Shown: positions 19,848-29,566, numbered from the stretch's first letter. The stretch: DNA of 64,000 bases from Nitrosomonas sp. (GCA_016708955.1 JADJES010000012.1:47250-111249); one strand, 5' to 3'. Translations and numbers: made by a program. The notes: generated by a model not told the origin, from the sequence alone.

Positions 19848-20297
19848 AAAAACGACTAATGGAACAAATACGACTAAAAACTTAAATGGTAGCGTTGTGA
19901 TGCTAGTTACATAACTGCCCCATATCCCGTCCATGCTATTTTCCAACGGATTAGCGACACTCACTTTGAGCGCAAACAAAGCTGGTGCAATCAACAGTAG
20001 CAACCAAAACATCGGCGTAGCAGTAATCAGATGTTTCCGGTATGTCATGGCAAATAAATACGGAATCACAAAAGCACTGCAATAAACCAGAAAAAGCGCT
20101 AATAATTGATCAAAACGGGAATCAAGCCCTTTAATCAATTCACTCTCAATCCCCAATGTATAGTTTAGGGTGATCAGAATGCTCATCCAGATCAAACAAA
20201 AAAGCCACAGCGCTTCATCAATCATCGAAGCATACTCTCGCAGATACGAAAGAATAGTTGTCATGCAAAAAGGTAAAGTGAGAAGTAGTTATTAAGA

Positions 20298-20404
20298 AAG
20301 CTCTGATTAAGTTGATTACAACTATGGTTCGACGAGCTCACCACGAACGTAATCAATACATTACCGCTCGTCCTGAGCCTGCCGAAGGACTTACTCAGAG
20401 CTTC
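20298..20404. repeat. nested imperfect palindrome (REP/MITE-like)
   Basis: Outer arms AAGCTCTGATTAAG and CTTACTCAGAGCTT match at 13 of 14 bases in inverted orientation. Inside them lies a second imperfect pair, GGTTCGACGAGCTCACCACG and CGTCCTGAGCCTGCCGAAGG. The core resembles the widely dispersed proteobacterial sequence around TCGACAAGCTCAGGACGA. It stands between the CPBP gene and the EAL-HDOD gene. The rest of the gap 20265-20757 has no gene I can support. Confidence 0.65.
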
Positions 20405-20757
20405 CATAAGGAGTAAAAAGTGCCTTTTATTGTTTCTATAAAGCAGGTCCAATCCTTATTGCAGCAAATGCAACTCCACTCAAAATTGAGATTGTCACAT
20501 GTCTGTAACAACTATAAACACTGCTTTCGTTAGAGCTGAATATACATAAAGCTGGATATTTGATCAAATTGGCTATTAAGGCCTCAAAAGCCCGCTTTCT
20601 TACCTTAAAACCATCATCCACTTTGTTGTATGCTCATCCAAGTGAAGAGAACCCCTCTCCTTCCTTCTTACCAATTCGGACAATCGTTAAGAAATACTTC
20701 ATGCAGCGGGGGGGGCGGGCATTTTATTTGAGCAAGCTGGTACATGCGGAGGTATAT

Positions 20758-22241
20758 ATGGGCGGTTTTTGCCTTGGTCGGCAACCAATTCTAGATCGTA
20801 ATCACAATCTAGTCGCATTTGAGTTACTTTTCAGACAAGAAGAAACTGAGGAAACTGCAAATGTCACAAGCGACTTGTCTGCATCAGCGAATGTTATCGT
20901 TAATGCTTACGGCAAGTTCGGCATCCACAATGTTCTGGGACACCAGCGTGGCTTTATCAATGCCGACCCTGATCTCATTATGAGTGACATTATTAGTTTG
21001 CTACCCAGTAAACACATTGTGCTAGAAGTTAAAGAATCGGCATCAATAACACCAGAATTTTTACAGCGTTGTAAAGAATTAAAACAAAAAGGATATCAAT
21101 TTGCACTGGATAATATCATTGCTATCAATAGCAAGCGTTTTCAGGGGTAAAGGAACGGAGCAGAGTTGAACGCTTATTGCACTGGTAAACGTCGAGTAAC
21201 TGAAGATGGATATCCTTGGGACTGGAGCATAAGAAAAGGAGAAGGGGCCCCCGGGGGGGGGGGGCCCCCCCGGCGGGGGGAAGCACGAGTCAGATGAACC
21301 TTACTAAGCTGGGTGATGAACTCAATCGATGGCCAGTCTACGCTTTGTAGCCAAAAAACCCCCCCCCCCGCCCGGGGGGGCGCCGTTTCCCTCCCCCCAC
21401 CCCCCCCCACAAAAAAAATTTTTTTATTGAAAATCGCGAACAAGAAAGTCATTCACCATGAAGGTTGGCTGGAGGCTTTCAAAGTTTCAAGCAGGTTATC
21501 GTCGCGTCAGCGGCTATGTTGCAAAACCTGAAGGGTCATGTCAGTGTAAAAGCCGCTTAAACTTTATGGGGATCAATACTGGTCAAACTTGATCCAAGAA
21601 GCTCGGTGGCATTGGTTATGCGCAATCACGATGACGCAAGTGACAATGATAATGATAGCAGCATCGGTGAAATCGAAAACGAATTTAAACGTCAACCCGG
21701 CTTAAGTTACAACTTGCTACGCATGGTGAACTCAGGTTCGGACGGTTTACCCCAGAAAATAAATTCCATCAAACACGCCATTAAGTTAATGGGACGCAAG
21801 CAACTGCAAAGATGGATACAACTTCTGCTTTATACTTCCAATCAATCGGAAGACAGCCTATCCAATGCGTTAACACAAACTGCTGTTGCACGCGGCAAAT
21901 TGATGGAGTTAATTGCAACCATCGAGCGTCCGCATGATAAGAATCACCAAGAAAGAGCATTTATGGTTGGAATTTTATCGTTACTGGACGAATTAATGGG
22001 GATTGAAATACAGCAAATAGTCGAGAAATTGGGAATACCAGACGACATAAGCCAAGCATTACTGACTCGCCATGGACGTTTGGGCCAAGCTTTAAAATTA
22101 ATCGAAGCCAAAGAAAAAGGCGAAATCACTTCCATTCATTCCATATTATCCGAACTGGATTTTCTGAGTCTGAATGAATTATCGAATATAGAAACACAAG
22201 CGATAGGATGGGCTAATCGCCTAGAAGAAACAGCGAACTAA
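20758..22241 (+). pseudogene. EAL-HDOD (YuxH-type) signalling protein, interrupted
   Basis: The first part (20758-21149) has a clear start MGGFCLGRQPILDRNHNL with a GGAGG ribosome site and encodes the N-terminal half of an EAL domain of the YuxH type up to FALDNIIAI. The second part (about 21606-22241) encodes the HDOD domain, with PGLSYNLLRMVNS and a GRKQLQRWIQLLL helix, ending in a normal stop. The middle, which should hold the end of the EAL domain, is replaced by about 450 bp of unrelated, partly low-complexity sequence. Such proteins usually have a degenerate, non-catalytic EAL and act in motility or pilus signalling. As written it cannot be made full length. Confidence 0.8.
21150..21605. 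other. foreign/low-complexity insert inside the EAL-HDOD gene
   Basis: This stretch shares no reading frame with the flanking EAL and HDOD parts. It contains long runs of G and C (21246-21285 and 21360-21410) and an A8T7 run (21413-21427) unlike anything else in the window. Two short normal-composition pieces lie between and after them. A mobile-element remnant joined by a poor-quality assembly gap fits best. I cannot name the element. Confidence 0.6.
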
Positions 22242-22279
22242 CTGGCACTGGCAGGCCATTGAGAAACATAAGCGGTAAT

Positions 22280-22625
22280 CGATGCCGGGGAATTCAAGAA
22301 TGGCAGATAATTTTCGGCATGGTTCGGATTAGTGCCAAAACAGCGTTCGAGCGGTGGCAAACAGATGCTACTTGGCATCAGCAAACGTGGTGATGCTTAT
22401 TTGCGCACCTTGTTGTTTCATGGTGCACAAGTAATCATCCGTTTTGCCGAGAAAAAAGCTGAACCAGATAGCTGGCTACGCAAATTGATAGCGCGGCGCA
22501 GCAAGAATGTTGCTGTTGTTGCATTGGCAAATAAGAACGCTCGTATTATCTGGGCGTTGCTCGCCAAAGGTACAGCATTCCACCATAATCATTCTACAGT
22601 TTCGGCTGCTACTGTAGAGTGATTA
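22280..22625 (+). pseudogene. IS110-family transposase, C-terminal remnant
   Basis: About 96 residues starting PKQRSSGGKQMLLGISKRGD, followed by YLRTLLFHGAQ and VAVVALANKNARIIWALL. These match the C-terminal Tnp20 domain of IS110/IS116/IS902 transposases. The N-terminal DEDD part is missing. The remnant belongs to a different subgroup from the tandem IS110-type copies at 46751-49688. Confidence 0.82.
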
Positions 22626-23263
22626 TGGCGTTACATAAGAATCTGTTTATTGTTAACAGTAATTATTAAAACAGACTCAAGGAGAATAATTTCCACCGAT
22701 TGCACAGGCAATCATGACATGATGGCGAGTTTGGTCAGACTGTGAGTAGTTGAACCTGAGACAGTCTTTGCATAAAGTCCGGATATATGGCTGCAATCTT
22801 TACCCGCTCAAAATTATTAAATGAAAGCTTGGCATAACGTGGGTGCCCATGTAAGTCTGCCGGACTTAAGCAATCATAGCGAACCAAGTGGGAGAACGAG
22901 AGCATATTTTCTCAATTTTTAAGCGCATAGAGAGACTACACAACGAGAAATTGAGCAAATATGAACCGTTACCCCATTGGCGCTGTAGATTAGCCTTAAG
23001 TCCGATAGCCCCCCCCTAGCTCAGGTCAAGTTGTTCAGCTTCGCAGCATCACCTTACGAGGCTGTTTCTTTTTTGGTAGACTCTTAGAAATAATGATGAT
23101 CGCCCCTGGCGGATTAAACGACGGGACAGGGTCTCTAAGCTGGAACCAATAACCCTAATCAACCAAATAAAATTCATGCATTGGGAAGTCAATTGAAAAA
23201 ATCGATCGAATCAAACTTGACTGCTCTTCCCCTAAGATACTGATATTCATTAAAAGGCACCGG
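22626..23263. other. 638-bp gene-free stretch
   Basis: No convincing gene on either strand. It begins with the probable 3' non-coding end of the IS110-type remnant. It contains the arms CTGCCGGACTTAAG and CTTAAGTCCGATAG about 150 bp apart in inverted orientation, and a C8 run near 23010. The last 60 bp serve as the upstream region of the gene at 23264. Confidence 0.5.
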
Positions 23264-23776
23264 ATGGCTAAGATAACAGCTAAACATTCAAAATTTTGCA
23301 AACTTATTTGTGCTGGAACATTTCTGGCATTACTCCTGGCTGCACAAAGCGCTAGCACGGATCAATCTCAGTCGAATGCAAATCCATGCACTCATCAATT
23401 AAGCTCAGTACAATCCGGCAAGAGCGAAAGCACTTGCCACAAGATTCAATCCAATTGGATTGAATTACCGGATGACGCAGTCAAGAAACTAAAAATTGAC
23501 GCCGGGTTCGGCTGGGGTATTTTTAGTGGCACTATCTACAATGGCAATGAAAGTTACCATGTTACGCAATTGATTGTCAGCATGGCACCTATCCACGGGC
23601 ATCATCACATGGTTATGCACGCAGACATGTCACACGACCCTAAAATACATCAAATTAATCAGGAGCTAGCCCCTTTATCGAAAGGCGCTCTCTCCATGCC
23701 ATTAACCAATGAGGATGTTCATATCCATGATTTTAAGTGGGAAATCATTAAGGTCATGGGGTATCAAACGCACTGA
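23264..23776 (+). CDS. secreted histidine-rich protein of unknown function
   Basis: A 170-residue protein with an N-terminal signal peptide (KLICAGTFLALLLAAQSAS). The mature part has one cysteine pair (NPCTHQ, STCHKI) and a histidine-rich centre, MAPIHGHHHMVMHADMSHD, followed by a further HIHDFKW. The His clusters suggest metal binding in the periplasm; this is inference. I do not recognise a named family. Its stop is 8 bp before the membrane protein gene that follows, so the two are very likely one operon. Confidence 0.7.
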   Translation: MAKITAKHSKFCKLICAGTFLALLLAAQSASTDQSQSNANPCTHQLSSVQSGKSESTCHKIQSNWIELPDDAVKKLKIDAGFGWGIFSGTIYNGNESYHVTQLIVSMAPIHGHHHMVMHADMSHDPKIHQINQELAPLSKGALSMPLTNEDVHIHDFKWEIIKVMGYQTH

Positions 23777-23784
23777 TCCATACC

Positions 23785-24342
23785 ATGCAGCAATCACTTA
23801 AAAATATCAGAACTATCCTTATTTACACCTTTGTGGTTGCACTGGTTTCAGTGGCGTATTTTATTTATGCGTACGCAGTTCACCCGATTCCTGAAGAGCG
23901 CGAAACTTTTCTGACTGAGATAGGTGAGGGTTTTGGAAAAATTGGCTTGGCGATGCTGGTATTTATTTATTTCCGCACCTTGTTGAAACTGCTGCTGGGG
24001 CAAGGAAAATTGGCACAGCGCCTGCTCCCGGACTATACCTCTCCAATCGATTCGCCCCGTCTGAATCGGCTGTTAACCTGGATGAACCGCACGCACATTT
24101 ATTTCGGCATCGCAGCCATTGCTGTCATCCTGCTGCATATCTCGCTAATGGGATTTTCCCGTTACAGTCATATTCTCTTCTTTCCAGCACTATTGGCGTT
24201 GGTTATCTGGCAAGGACTTTTCGGTCTGTTTTTAACTTGGCGTTACACACCCGATGAGCTCAAGAAATTTTCCCACTTAGTGCATGCACAGTTTGTCACC
24301 GGCATTGCTATCGGAGTTTTTGCTTTTTTGGGCACATATTGA
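23785..24342 (+). CDS. integral membrane protein, cytochrome b561/ferric-reductase-like
   Basis: 185 residues with about five hydrophobic segments (near 10-30, 50-70, 105-125, 130-150, 165-183). Histidines lie at helix positions suited to heme ligation (RTHIYFGIAAIAVILLH and SHLVHAQFVTG), in a pattern reminiscent of b-type four-helix bundles. The loop LLPDYTSPIDSPRLNRLL resembles no family I can name. Together with the His-rich secreted protein upstream it could form a metal- or redox-handling pair. Function is not proved. Confidence 0.68.
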   Translation: MQQSLKNIRTILIYTFVVALVSVAYFIYAYAVHPIPEERETFLTEIGEGFGKIGLAMLVFIYFRTLLKLLLGQGKLAQRLLPDYTSPIDSPRLNRLLTWMNRTHIYFGIAAIAVILLHISLMGFSRYSHILFFPALLALVIWQGLFGLFLTWRYTPDELKKFSHLVHAQFVTGIAIGVFAFLGTY

Positions 24343-24462
24343 TTGATGACTAAATTCACACTACCTGCTCAGTCATACTACTACTGCCATCCCATTGAGG
24401 CTGCTAGCGAATCCTGCTTACATGCCGGAATCCAGCTATCACTAGCATCATAATAGAAACAC

Positions 24463-24500
24463 AGTGTATGATTCATAGCATTATGAATCATACACTTTTC
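24463..24500 (+). terminator. 15-bp perfect palindrome followed by T-run
   Basis: AGTGTATGATTCATA and TATGAATCATACACT pair perfectly around GCAT and run into TTTTC. It may end the two-gene unit 23264-24342. It also lies only 41 bp before the next gene (24538), so it could instead act as an operator or attenuator for the response-regulator gene. Confidence 0.75.
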
Positions 24501-24537
24501 ATTATTCCTACCCTGATATTCAAAGAAAAGGCAAGTC

Positions 24538-25767
24538 ATGCAGAGCGTCTCAGATATTAAGATACTAATCCTTGATGACGACACCTTTATGCTCAAGCTC
24601 CTGACACGGATGCTCGCCAAGCAAGGCTATACCACTGTCAGCGCATGCGACAATGGACAAGATGCACTCAAAAAAATTGATCATGCCGATACTTGCCCGG
24701 ATTTAATTCTGCTTGATCTGAATATGCCGGATATGGATGGAATTGAGTTTGTACGTTACTTGGTTGACCGGAACTACCATGGCAATCTCGTATTGGTTAG
24801 CGGTGAAGATGAGCGCATGCTAAAAACCGCGGAGAAACTGGTTCATGCGCATAAAATTCAGATGCTTGGCTATCTGCATAAACCAGTGAATCCAGAAAAG
24901 CTATCTGAATTATTGCAGAAATGGGAACCCTATTCCCCAGCCAAACCATCCGATAAGAAAATCTATGGCGCCGCAGAGATTCAATCTGCCATTTCCAATC
25001 ATGAATTAGTGAATTATTACCAACCTAAAGTATCCGTGGCAACCGGTGACGTAATCGGCGTAGAAACACTGGTACGCTGGCACCATCCGCAAGATGGTCT
25101 GATACTGCCGGACCGGTTTATCCATACTGCAGAACAGCATGGTCTGATTAATGACTTGACAGAACTGGTTCTGAGACAAGCACTGGCTCAGGCAAAAATA
25201 TGGCATCAGAATGGTCAGATATTACGCGTAGCGATTAATGTTTCAATGGATAATCTGGCATCACTGGATTTTCAGGACCTCGTAGTGAAACTGGTCACCG
25301 AGCACGGCCTGCCGCCACAGAAAATCACACTCGAAGTCACGGAAAGTCAACTAATGGGGTCTGATACACGAATTCCGCTGGAAATTTTGACTCGGTTACG
25401 TCTCAAACGATTTCATTTGTCGATTGATGATTTTGGTACCGGGCACTCATCAATGGCGCAATTACGCGACATTCCTTTTAGTGAACTCAAGATTGACCAG
25501 GGATTTGTTCATCGCGCCTGGATGGATGACACGCTACGCGCCATCTATGACGCCAGTTTATCGATGGCCAAACAACTGAGTATGGAAGTCGTGGCAGAAG
25601 GGGTTGAAGATCGTAACGACTGGGAACTCTTGCGGCAAACAGGTTGTGATTATGCACAAGGAAATTTTGTTTCGGTTCCATTACTACCCGCCGATTTTTC
25701 GCGCTGGCTGGAAGAATGGCAAAGCAGAGTACAAAATGGCTTAGTAACTCCGTCTGCATCACCCTAA
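24538..25767 (+). CDS. response regulator with EAL phosphodiesterase output
   Basis: 409 residues. An N-terminal receiver domain (about 1-125) has the acidic pocket LILDDDTF, the phospho-acceptor in LLDLNMPDMDG and the conserved Lys in LHKP. The C-terminal EAL domain (about 150-400) has ETLVRWHHP in place of EALxRW, NVSMDN, LEVTESQLM, IDDFGTGHSS and VVAEGVED, so the catalytic Glu, Asn, Asp pair and EGVE loop are all present. It should degrade c-di-GMP under phosphorelay control. The convergent neighbour is a very large hybrid kinase with an HPt domain, a plausible partner. Confidence 0.92.
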   Translation: MQSVSDIKILILDDDTFMLKLLTRMLAKQGYTTVSACDNGQDALKKIDHADTCPDLILLDLNMPDMDGIEFVRYLVDRNYHGNLVLVSGEDERMLKTAEKLVHAHKIQMLGYLHKPVNPEKLSELLQKWEPYSPAKPSDKKIYGAAEIQSAISNHELVNYYQPKVSVATGDVIGVETLVRWHHPQDGLILPDRFIHTAEQHGLINDLTELVLRQALAQAKIWHQNGQILRVAINVSMDNLASLDFQDLVVKLVTEHGLPPQKITLEVTESQLMGSDTRIPLEILTRLRLKRFHLSIDDFGTGHSSMAQLRDIPFSELKIDQGFVHRAWMDDTLRAIYDASLSMAKQLSMEVVAEGVEDRNDWELLRQTGCDYAQGNFVSVPLLPADFSRWLEEWQSRVQNGLVTPSASP

Positions 25768-25774
25768 GTAAATT

Positions 25775-25794
25775 CTGATTAAGAGCTTCCCTAA
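25775..25794. repeat. short dispersed intergenic repeat
   Basis: CTGATTAAGAGCTTCCCTAA lies in the gap between two convergent genes. Its reverse complement, TTAGGGAAGCTCT, recurs at 56024-56036, and a related AAGCTCTGATTAAG forms the outer arm of the palindrome at 20298. A small repeated intergenic unit is suggested. Confidence 0.5.
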
Positions 25795-25822
25795 CTACTT
25801 TGGCCTTATTTCAGAACACCGC

Positions 25823-28800
25823 TCACCCTTCTGCATGCAAAGCTTCCAGATAGCTTTTGACACTCATTAACTGCACATCAAATGATGGCAGTAATACAGC
25901 CAACGCTCCCGCATCATTCTTTTTAGCTGCTTGCTCCATTTCTGCGCATAATTCACCCAATGCAAGCGCGCCAACAGAACGCGCTGATGATTTAAGCTTA
26001 TGCGCGAGTGAACCAACCGCTGCAAATTGACCTGCCTGATAAGCCGCTCGAAGTTCCGTGGCTATTCTTTCTGCACTGCCGCGGAAATCCAACAGCATTT
26101 CTTTAATCATTTCCGGATCATTACCTATTAATTCTTCCAGAGCATGAACATTAATCGGAACAGCAATTGATTCAACCACATCCGTTTGTACCGGAAGCTG
26201 AGAAGTTGATTTTGACTTTTCTGCCAGTTTATCGCCGGATAGATATTTTTCCAAGGTCAGGCGCAAATCTTCAAGCTGTACTGGCTTGCTCAAATAATCA
26301 TCCATCCCGGCACTCAAACAGTGTTCTCTTTCACCTTTCAGCGCATTTGCAGTCAACGCGACAATGGGAATATGTTTTTTGCTTGTTTCCCCGGAACGAA
26401 TCGCTTTGGCCAACTCGAAACCATCCATTTCTGGCATATGCAAGTCTGTCAGTAGCAGAGCGTAATTACAGTCTTGCAAACGCTTCAATGCTTCACGCCC
26501 ATCGTTTGCAATATCACCCGCATAACCGAGCAGGCTAAGCTGTTGCCGAATCACTTTTTGATTGATATCGTTATCTTCTGCCACCAATATCAATTTGCCT
26601 TGCCGCAGTGCTTCCTCGCGCGAAACAGGCACAGGCCCTGACTTGAGCAAATTGTCTGATGGCGCACTTCCCATGCTGACTTCTGCTCTTCCAGCAGCGA
26701 TGGCCATTGCCCGAAGCAAGGACTGACGATACATCACATCACCATCCAGCGTGACAATATCGATATCCTCAGTCCGCGCTTGCCGGCGACGGCCACGTTT
26801 GATAACGATAAAACGCGGCTCGATATCAGGTTGCAACACATCAGATTTAACCTTTGCGGTACTCTTTATTGCACTTGAACGAGCAGTGAATGCAGCACGC
26901 AATTCCTCTATAGAAGGTGTCTGTTGCCCGGCATCAATGACAACAAGCCACAAGCCAGGCGCCAAACTCTGAATTCGTTGACGAACTGTATTTAGATCGG
27001 AGATTTGTTCAACATTCGCTCCGGCGCTTTTCAAATAGATGGCCAGATCATCACTCATACCATTGTCGTCACCCAGTATCAGGCAAGTCAAGCCGCTGAG
27101 ATCATCGAGCTTGCTATCTGGAACGGTTATCGCGGGCAGCGGCTTAAATGGCATTTGTATCATAAATGTGGAACCCTGTTGAGGTTCGCTTTGTACCGTT
27201 ATTTCTGCATCCATCAATTCCGCCAGGTGATGAGAAATCGCCAATCCAAGTCCGGTCCCTCCAAAGCGCCGCGTCGTTGAAGGATCGCCTTGTGAGAAGG
27301 ATTTAAAGAGTTTGTCCTGCGTCTCTTTATCCATCCCAATACCATTATCGTTTATCTGAAATGTAATCACTACTTGGTCAGGATTCGATTCGGTCAGTAA
27401 TACTCTCACTGAAACCTTACCCGATTTCTCCTGCGCACTGGAAAATTTGATCGCGTTATTAATGATATTGACGAGTACCTGGCGAAGCCGTAGCGGGTCT
27501 CCCAACACATTTTCTGGAATTCCTGGATCAATAAACAGAGTCAACTCCACTCCTTTAGTAAGCGCCAGGTGTGCCAGCATGCCACAAGCATTTTCCACAA
27601 CACTGGCCAAGCGCATAGGAATTTTTTCTATTTCCAGTTTGCCTGCTTCAATTTTGGAAAAATCAAGTATGTCTTCAATGATAGAAAGCAGGGCATAAGC
27701 AGAATCCCGTATCAAATTAGCCATTTCCATTTGATAGCCGCTCAAACTGGTTTGCCGCAACACATCAATCATGCCAATCACGCCATTCATAGGCGTGCGA
27801 ATCTCGTGACTCATGGCGGCAAGAAAAGAAGATTTGGCCCGGCTTGCTTGTTCTGCATCGATTCTGGCTTGCTTTAAGTCCTTCATCATGCGTACATGCT
27901 CACGAATATCACGCATCACGCCGGTAAAATGCCGCTTTCCCCCAACGAAATATTCGCTGACTGCCAGATACAGTTCGATTCGTTCGCCATCCTTGCGGAC
28001 GCCTTCAACTTCACGGCCAAGCCCAATCCCATGCGAACCGGGCAAATAAGGACGACCGACATATTCCTGACCATGCCCGGTACGACAATAATTTTCCATA
28101 TAGCTGTCATGTTTACTACGATCCGGTTCGGGCACTATGATCGATACATTTTGCCCGATCATTTCATCATGACTATAGCCAAATAGTTTTTCCATCACCG
28201 GATTGGCGGAAAGAATCACGCCCCTTTCATCGGTAGTCACCACACAATCCACCATATGCTCAACGACAGAGCGCATTTCTTCTTCTTTAACGGCCAGAGA
28301 CACATTCGCGCGTTGCAAATCGGCAGTGCGTACTGCAACTTTATTTTCCAGTTGCTGATTGAGTTGAAGTAGATTTTCCTCTGCCTTGTTGCGTTCCTGA
28401 TCGCTGGCATTCAGCCGCTCCACCATAATGTTGAAGGTATCCGCCAATTGTCTCATTTCATCCCAGCCTTCAATCGCAACACGTTGGTGTAAATTACCTG
28501 CTGAGATTTCCAAAGCGCTTCGATTCAGATGCTTTAAAGGATCTACAACACGACGATTAAATAGAATAGCGCCGAATAGAGCGGCAAGTAATGTCAGAAC
28601 CAGGATGATTAAGCCGACAAAATGCAATTTGTGCACAGAAGCGAATGCTTCATCGGCGTCAATATGCACCACGATGCCCCATTTCATGAGCGGTAAGTAG
28701 CCCCATGCAGCAACAACTTCCTTGCCACGATAATCAAAAGTCAGTGCGCCGCCAGAATTACCTTTCAGAGCATTTTGCATGGCTTCAGCGGATGGTATAT

Positions 28801-29566
28801 TAAGAGGAATCCTACGTTTTAATGCTGCATCAGGATCGTACTTTAACGGAGCCATTACCAAAGCCGAGTAATCATCCTCAAGACGCGCCACAACCGTTTC
28901 ACCACTATCGCTAAGTCCAACGTTATTCGCTATCACTGCGAATACACGCTCACTAAAGATTTGCAAAGCTAATACACCTTTAATCTCTCCGTTTATTATT
29001 ACTGGAGTCGCAACGAATGCAGCAATTGCCCCCTTGGACGGCGCGTATCGTTCAAAATCGGAGATACTGCTTTTTAAATTATCCAGTGCATAGCGAGTAA
29101 CTTTGCCGAGTCCCGTATCGCGATAGGGGCCTGTGAGTAAGTTAGTGGCAAAATCAGATTCATGCGCTTGCGTGTAGACAATATCGCCTTTAGGCGAAAT
29201 CAGAAAAATATCGTAATATTTCGCTTCCTCAACAAAGCGTTTAAAATTTTCACGATAACTGGCATCCAGTCTACGATAATCATCTGATTCCACGCCGCTT
29301 TGTTCAAATATTCTGGAAAATTCCATGATGGCTTCATGTGTTGTGCTGGAATCACGCACCAAGCTGGAATCAAGAAAGCGTTCCTTCAAATAGCTGTCAA
29401 TTTGCTCAATCTTTTTATCGGCGATAGCAGAAACATTTCGAATAGCCGAATTTTTAATTTCCTTTTCAAAGGTATGCAGTAAGCTATTGCCAATGAATAA
29501 TATGGGCAATAAAGAGACCAATGTAAACCAAACAGCAAAACGCTGTGTCAGCGAAGTAAATTTCAC
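25823..29566 (-). CDS. hybrid sensor histidine kinase with Cache, HAMP, PAS, REC and HPt domains
   Basis: A 1247-residue inner-membrane phosphorelay protein. In order: TM1 (about 10-30), a periplasmic dCache-type sensor (about 35-310), TM2 (about 312-334), HAMP, a PAS domain (about 425-555, VVTTDERGVILSANPVME), HisKA with the phospho-His in MSHEIRTPMNG, HATPase with NNAIKFS, DNGIGMD and GGTGLGLAIS. These are followed by a degenerate receiver-like region, a true receiver with LLTDLHMPEMDG, and a C-terminal HPt domain with AHKLKSSARS. It is convergent with the response regulator-EAL gene and likely its kinase. It is one long open frame without damage. Confidence 0.93.
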   Translation of the reverse strand: MKFTSLTQRFAVWFTLVSLLPILFIGNSLLHTFEKEIKNSAIRNVSAIADKKIEQIDSYLKERFLDSSLVRDSSTTHEAIMEFSRIFEQSGVESDDYRRLDASYRENFKRFVEEAKYYDIFLISPKGDIVYTQAHESDFATNLLTGPYRDTGLGKVTRYALDNLKSSISDFERYAPSKGAIAAFVATPVIINGEIKGVLALQIFSERVFAVIANNVGLSDSGETVVARLEDDYSALVMAPLKYDPDAALKRRIPLNIPSAEAMQNALKGNSGGALTFDYRGKEVVAAWGYLPLMKWGIVVHIDADEAFASVHKLHFVGLIILVLTLLAALFGAILFNRRVVDPLKHLNRSALEISAGNLHQRVAIEGWDEMRQLADTFNIMVERLNASDQERNKAEENLLQLNQQLENKVAVRTADLQRANVSLAVKEEEMRSVVEHMVDCVVTTDERGVILSANPVMEKLFGYSHDEMIGQNVSIIVPEPDRSKHDSYMENYCRTGHGQEYVGRPYLPGSHGIGLGREVEGVRKDGERIELYLAVSEYFVGGKRHFTGVMRDIREHVRMMKDLKQARIDAEQASRAKSSFLAAMSHEIRTPMNGVIGMIDVLRQTSLSGYQMEMANLIRDSAYALLSIIEDILDFSKIEAGKLEIEKIPMRLASVVENACGMLAHLALTKGVELTLFIDPGIPENVLGDPLRLRQVLVNIINNAIKFSSAQEKSGKVSVRVLLTESNPDQVVITFQINDNGIGMDKETQDKLFKSFSQGDPSTTRRFGGTGLGLAISHHLAELMDAEITVQSEPQQGSTFMIQMPFKPLPAITVPDSKLDDLSGLTCLILGDDNGMSDDLAIYLKSAGANVEQISDLNTVRQRIQSLAPGLWLVVIDAGQQTPSIEELRAAFTARSSAIKSTAKVKSDVLQPDIEPRFIVIKRGRRRQARTEDIDIVTLDGDVMYRQSLLRAMAIAAGRAEVSMGSAPSDNLLKSGPVPVSREEALRQGKLILVAEDNDINQKVIRQQLSLLGYAGDIANDGREALKRLQDCNYALLLTDLHMPEMDGFELAKAIRSGETSKKHIPIVALTANALKGEREHCLSAGMDDYLSKPVQLEDLRLTLEKYLSGDKLAEKSKSTSQLPVQTDVVESIAVPINVHALEELIGNDPEMIKEMLLDFRGSAERIATELRAAYQAGQFAAVGSLAHKLKSSARSVGALALGELCAEMEQAAKKNDAGALAVLLPSFDVQLMSVKSYLEALHAEG

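Larger units (their letters stand above)
18036..20264 (-). pseudogene. CPBP-family intramembrane metalloprotease-like gene split by an ISL3 element
   Basis: The 5' part (20264 down to 19848) encodes MTTILSYLREYASM and about four membrane helices up to FVPLVV. The 3' part (18547 down to 18036) encodes LYKILPVEQNYWGM and more helices with the CPBP motifs TIELFFRG, CSIHFGK and a final HLG. Removing the IS and one copy of its target duplication joins both halves in frame as PLVVLYKILP, giving about 310 residues. The family includes CAAX-processing and bacteriocin-immunity-type membrane proteases; the substrate is unknown. The IS end supplies an ATG just before the 3' half, so a 172-residue C-terminal piece could still be translated. 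Confidence 0.85.

Noticed and set aside
19662..20264. 200-residue membrane protein on the minus strand as a complete gene
   Set aside because: Its last 60 residues are encoded by the ISL3 element end; it is the proximal half of the interrupted CPBP gene.
21246..21420. G/C-rich tract as a G-quadruplex regulatory element
   Set aside because: The composition and the broken gene around it fit an assembly artefact better, and no regular G-run spacing is seen.
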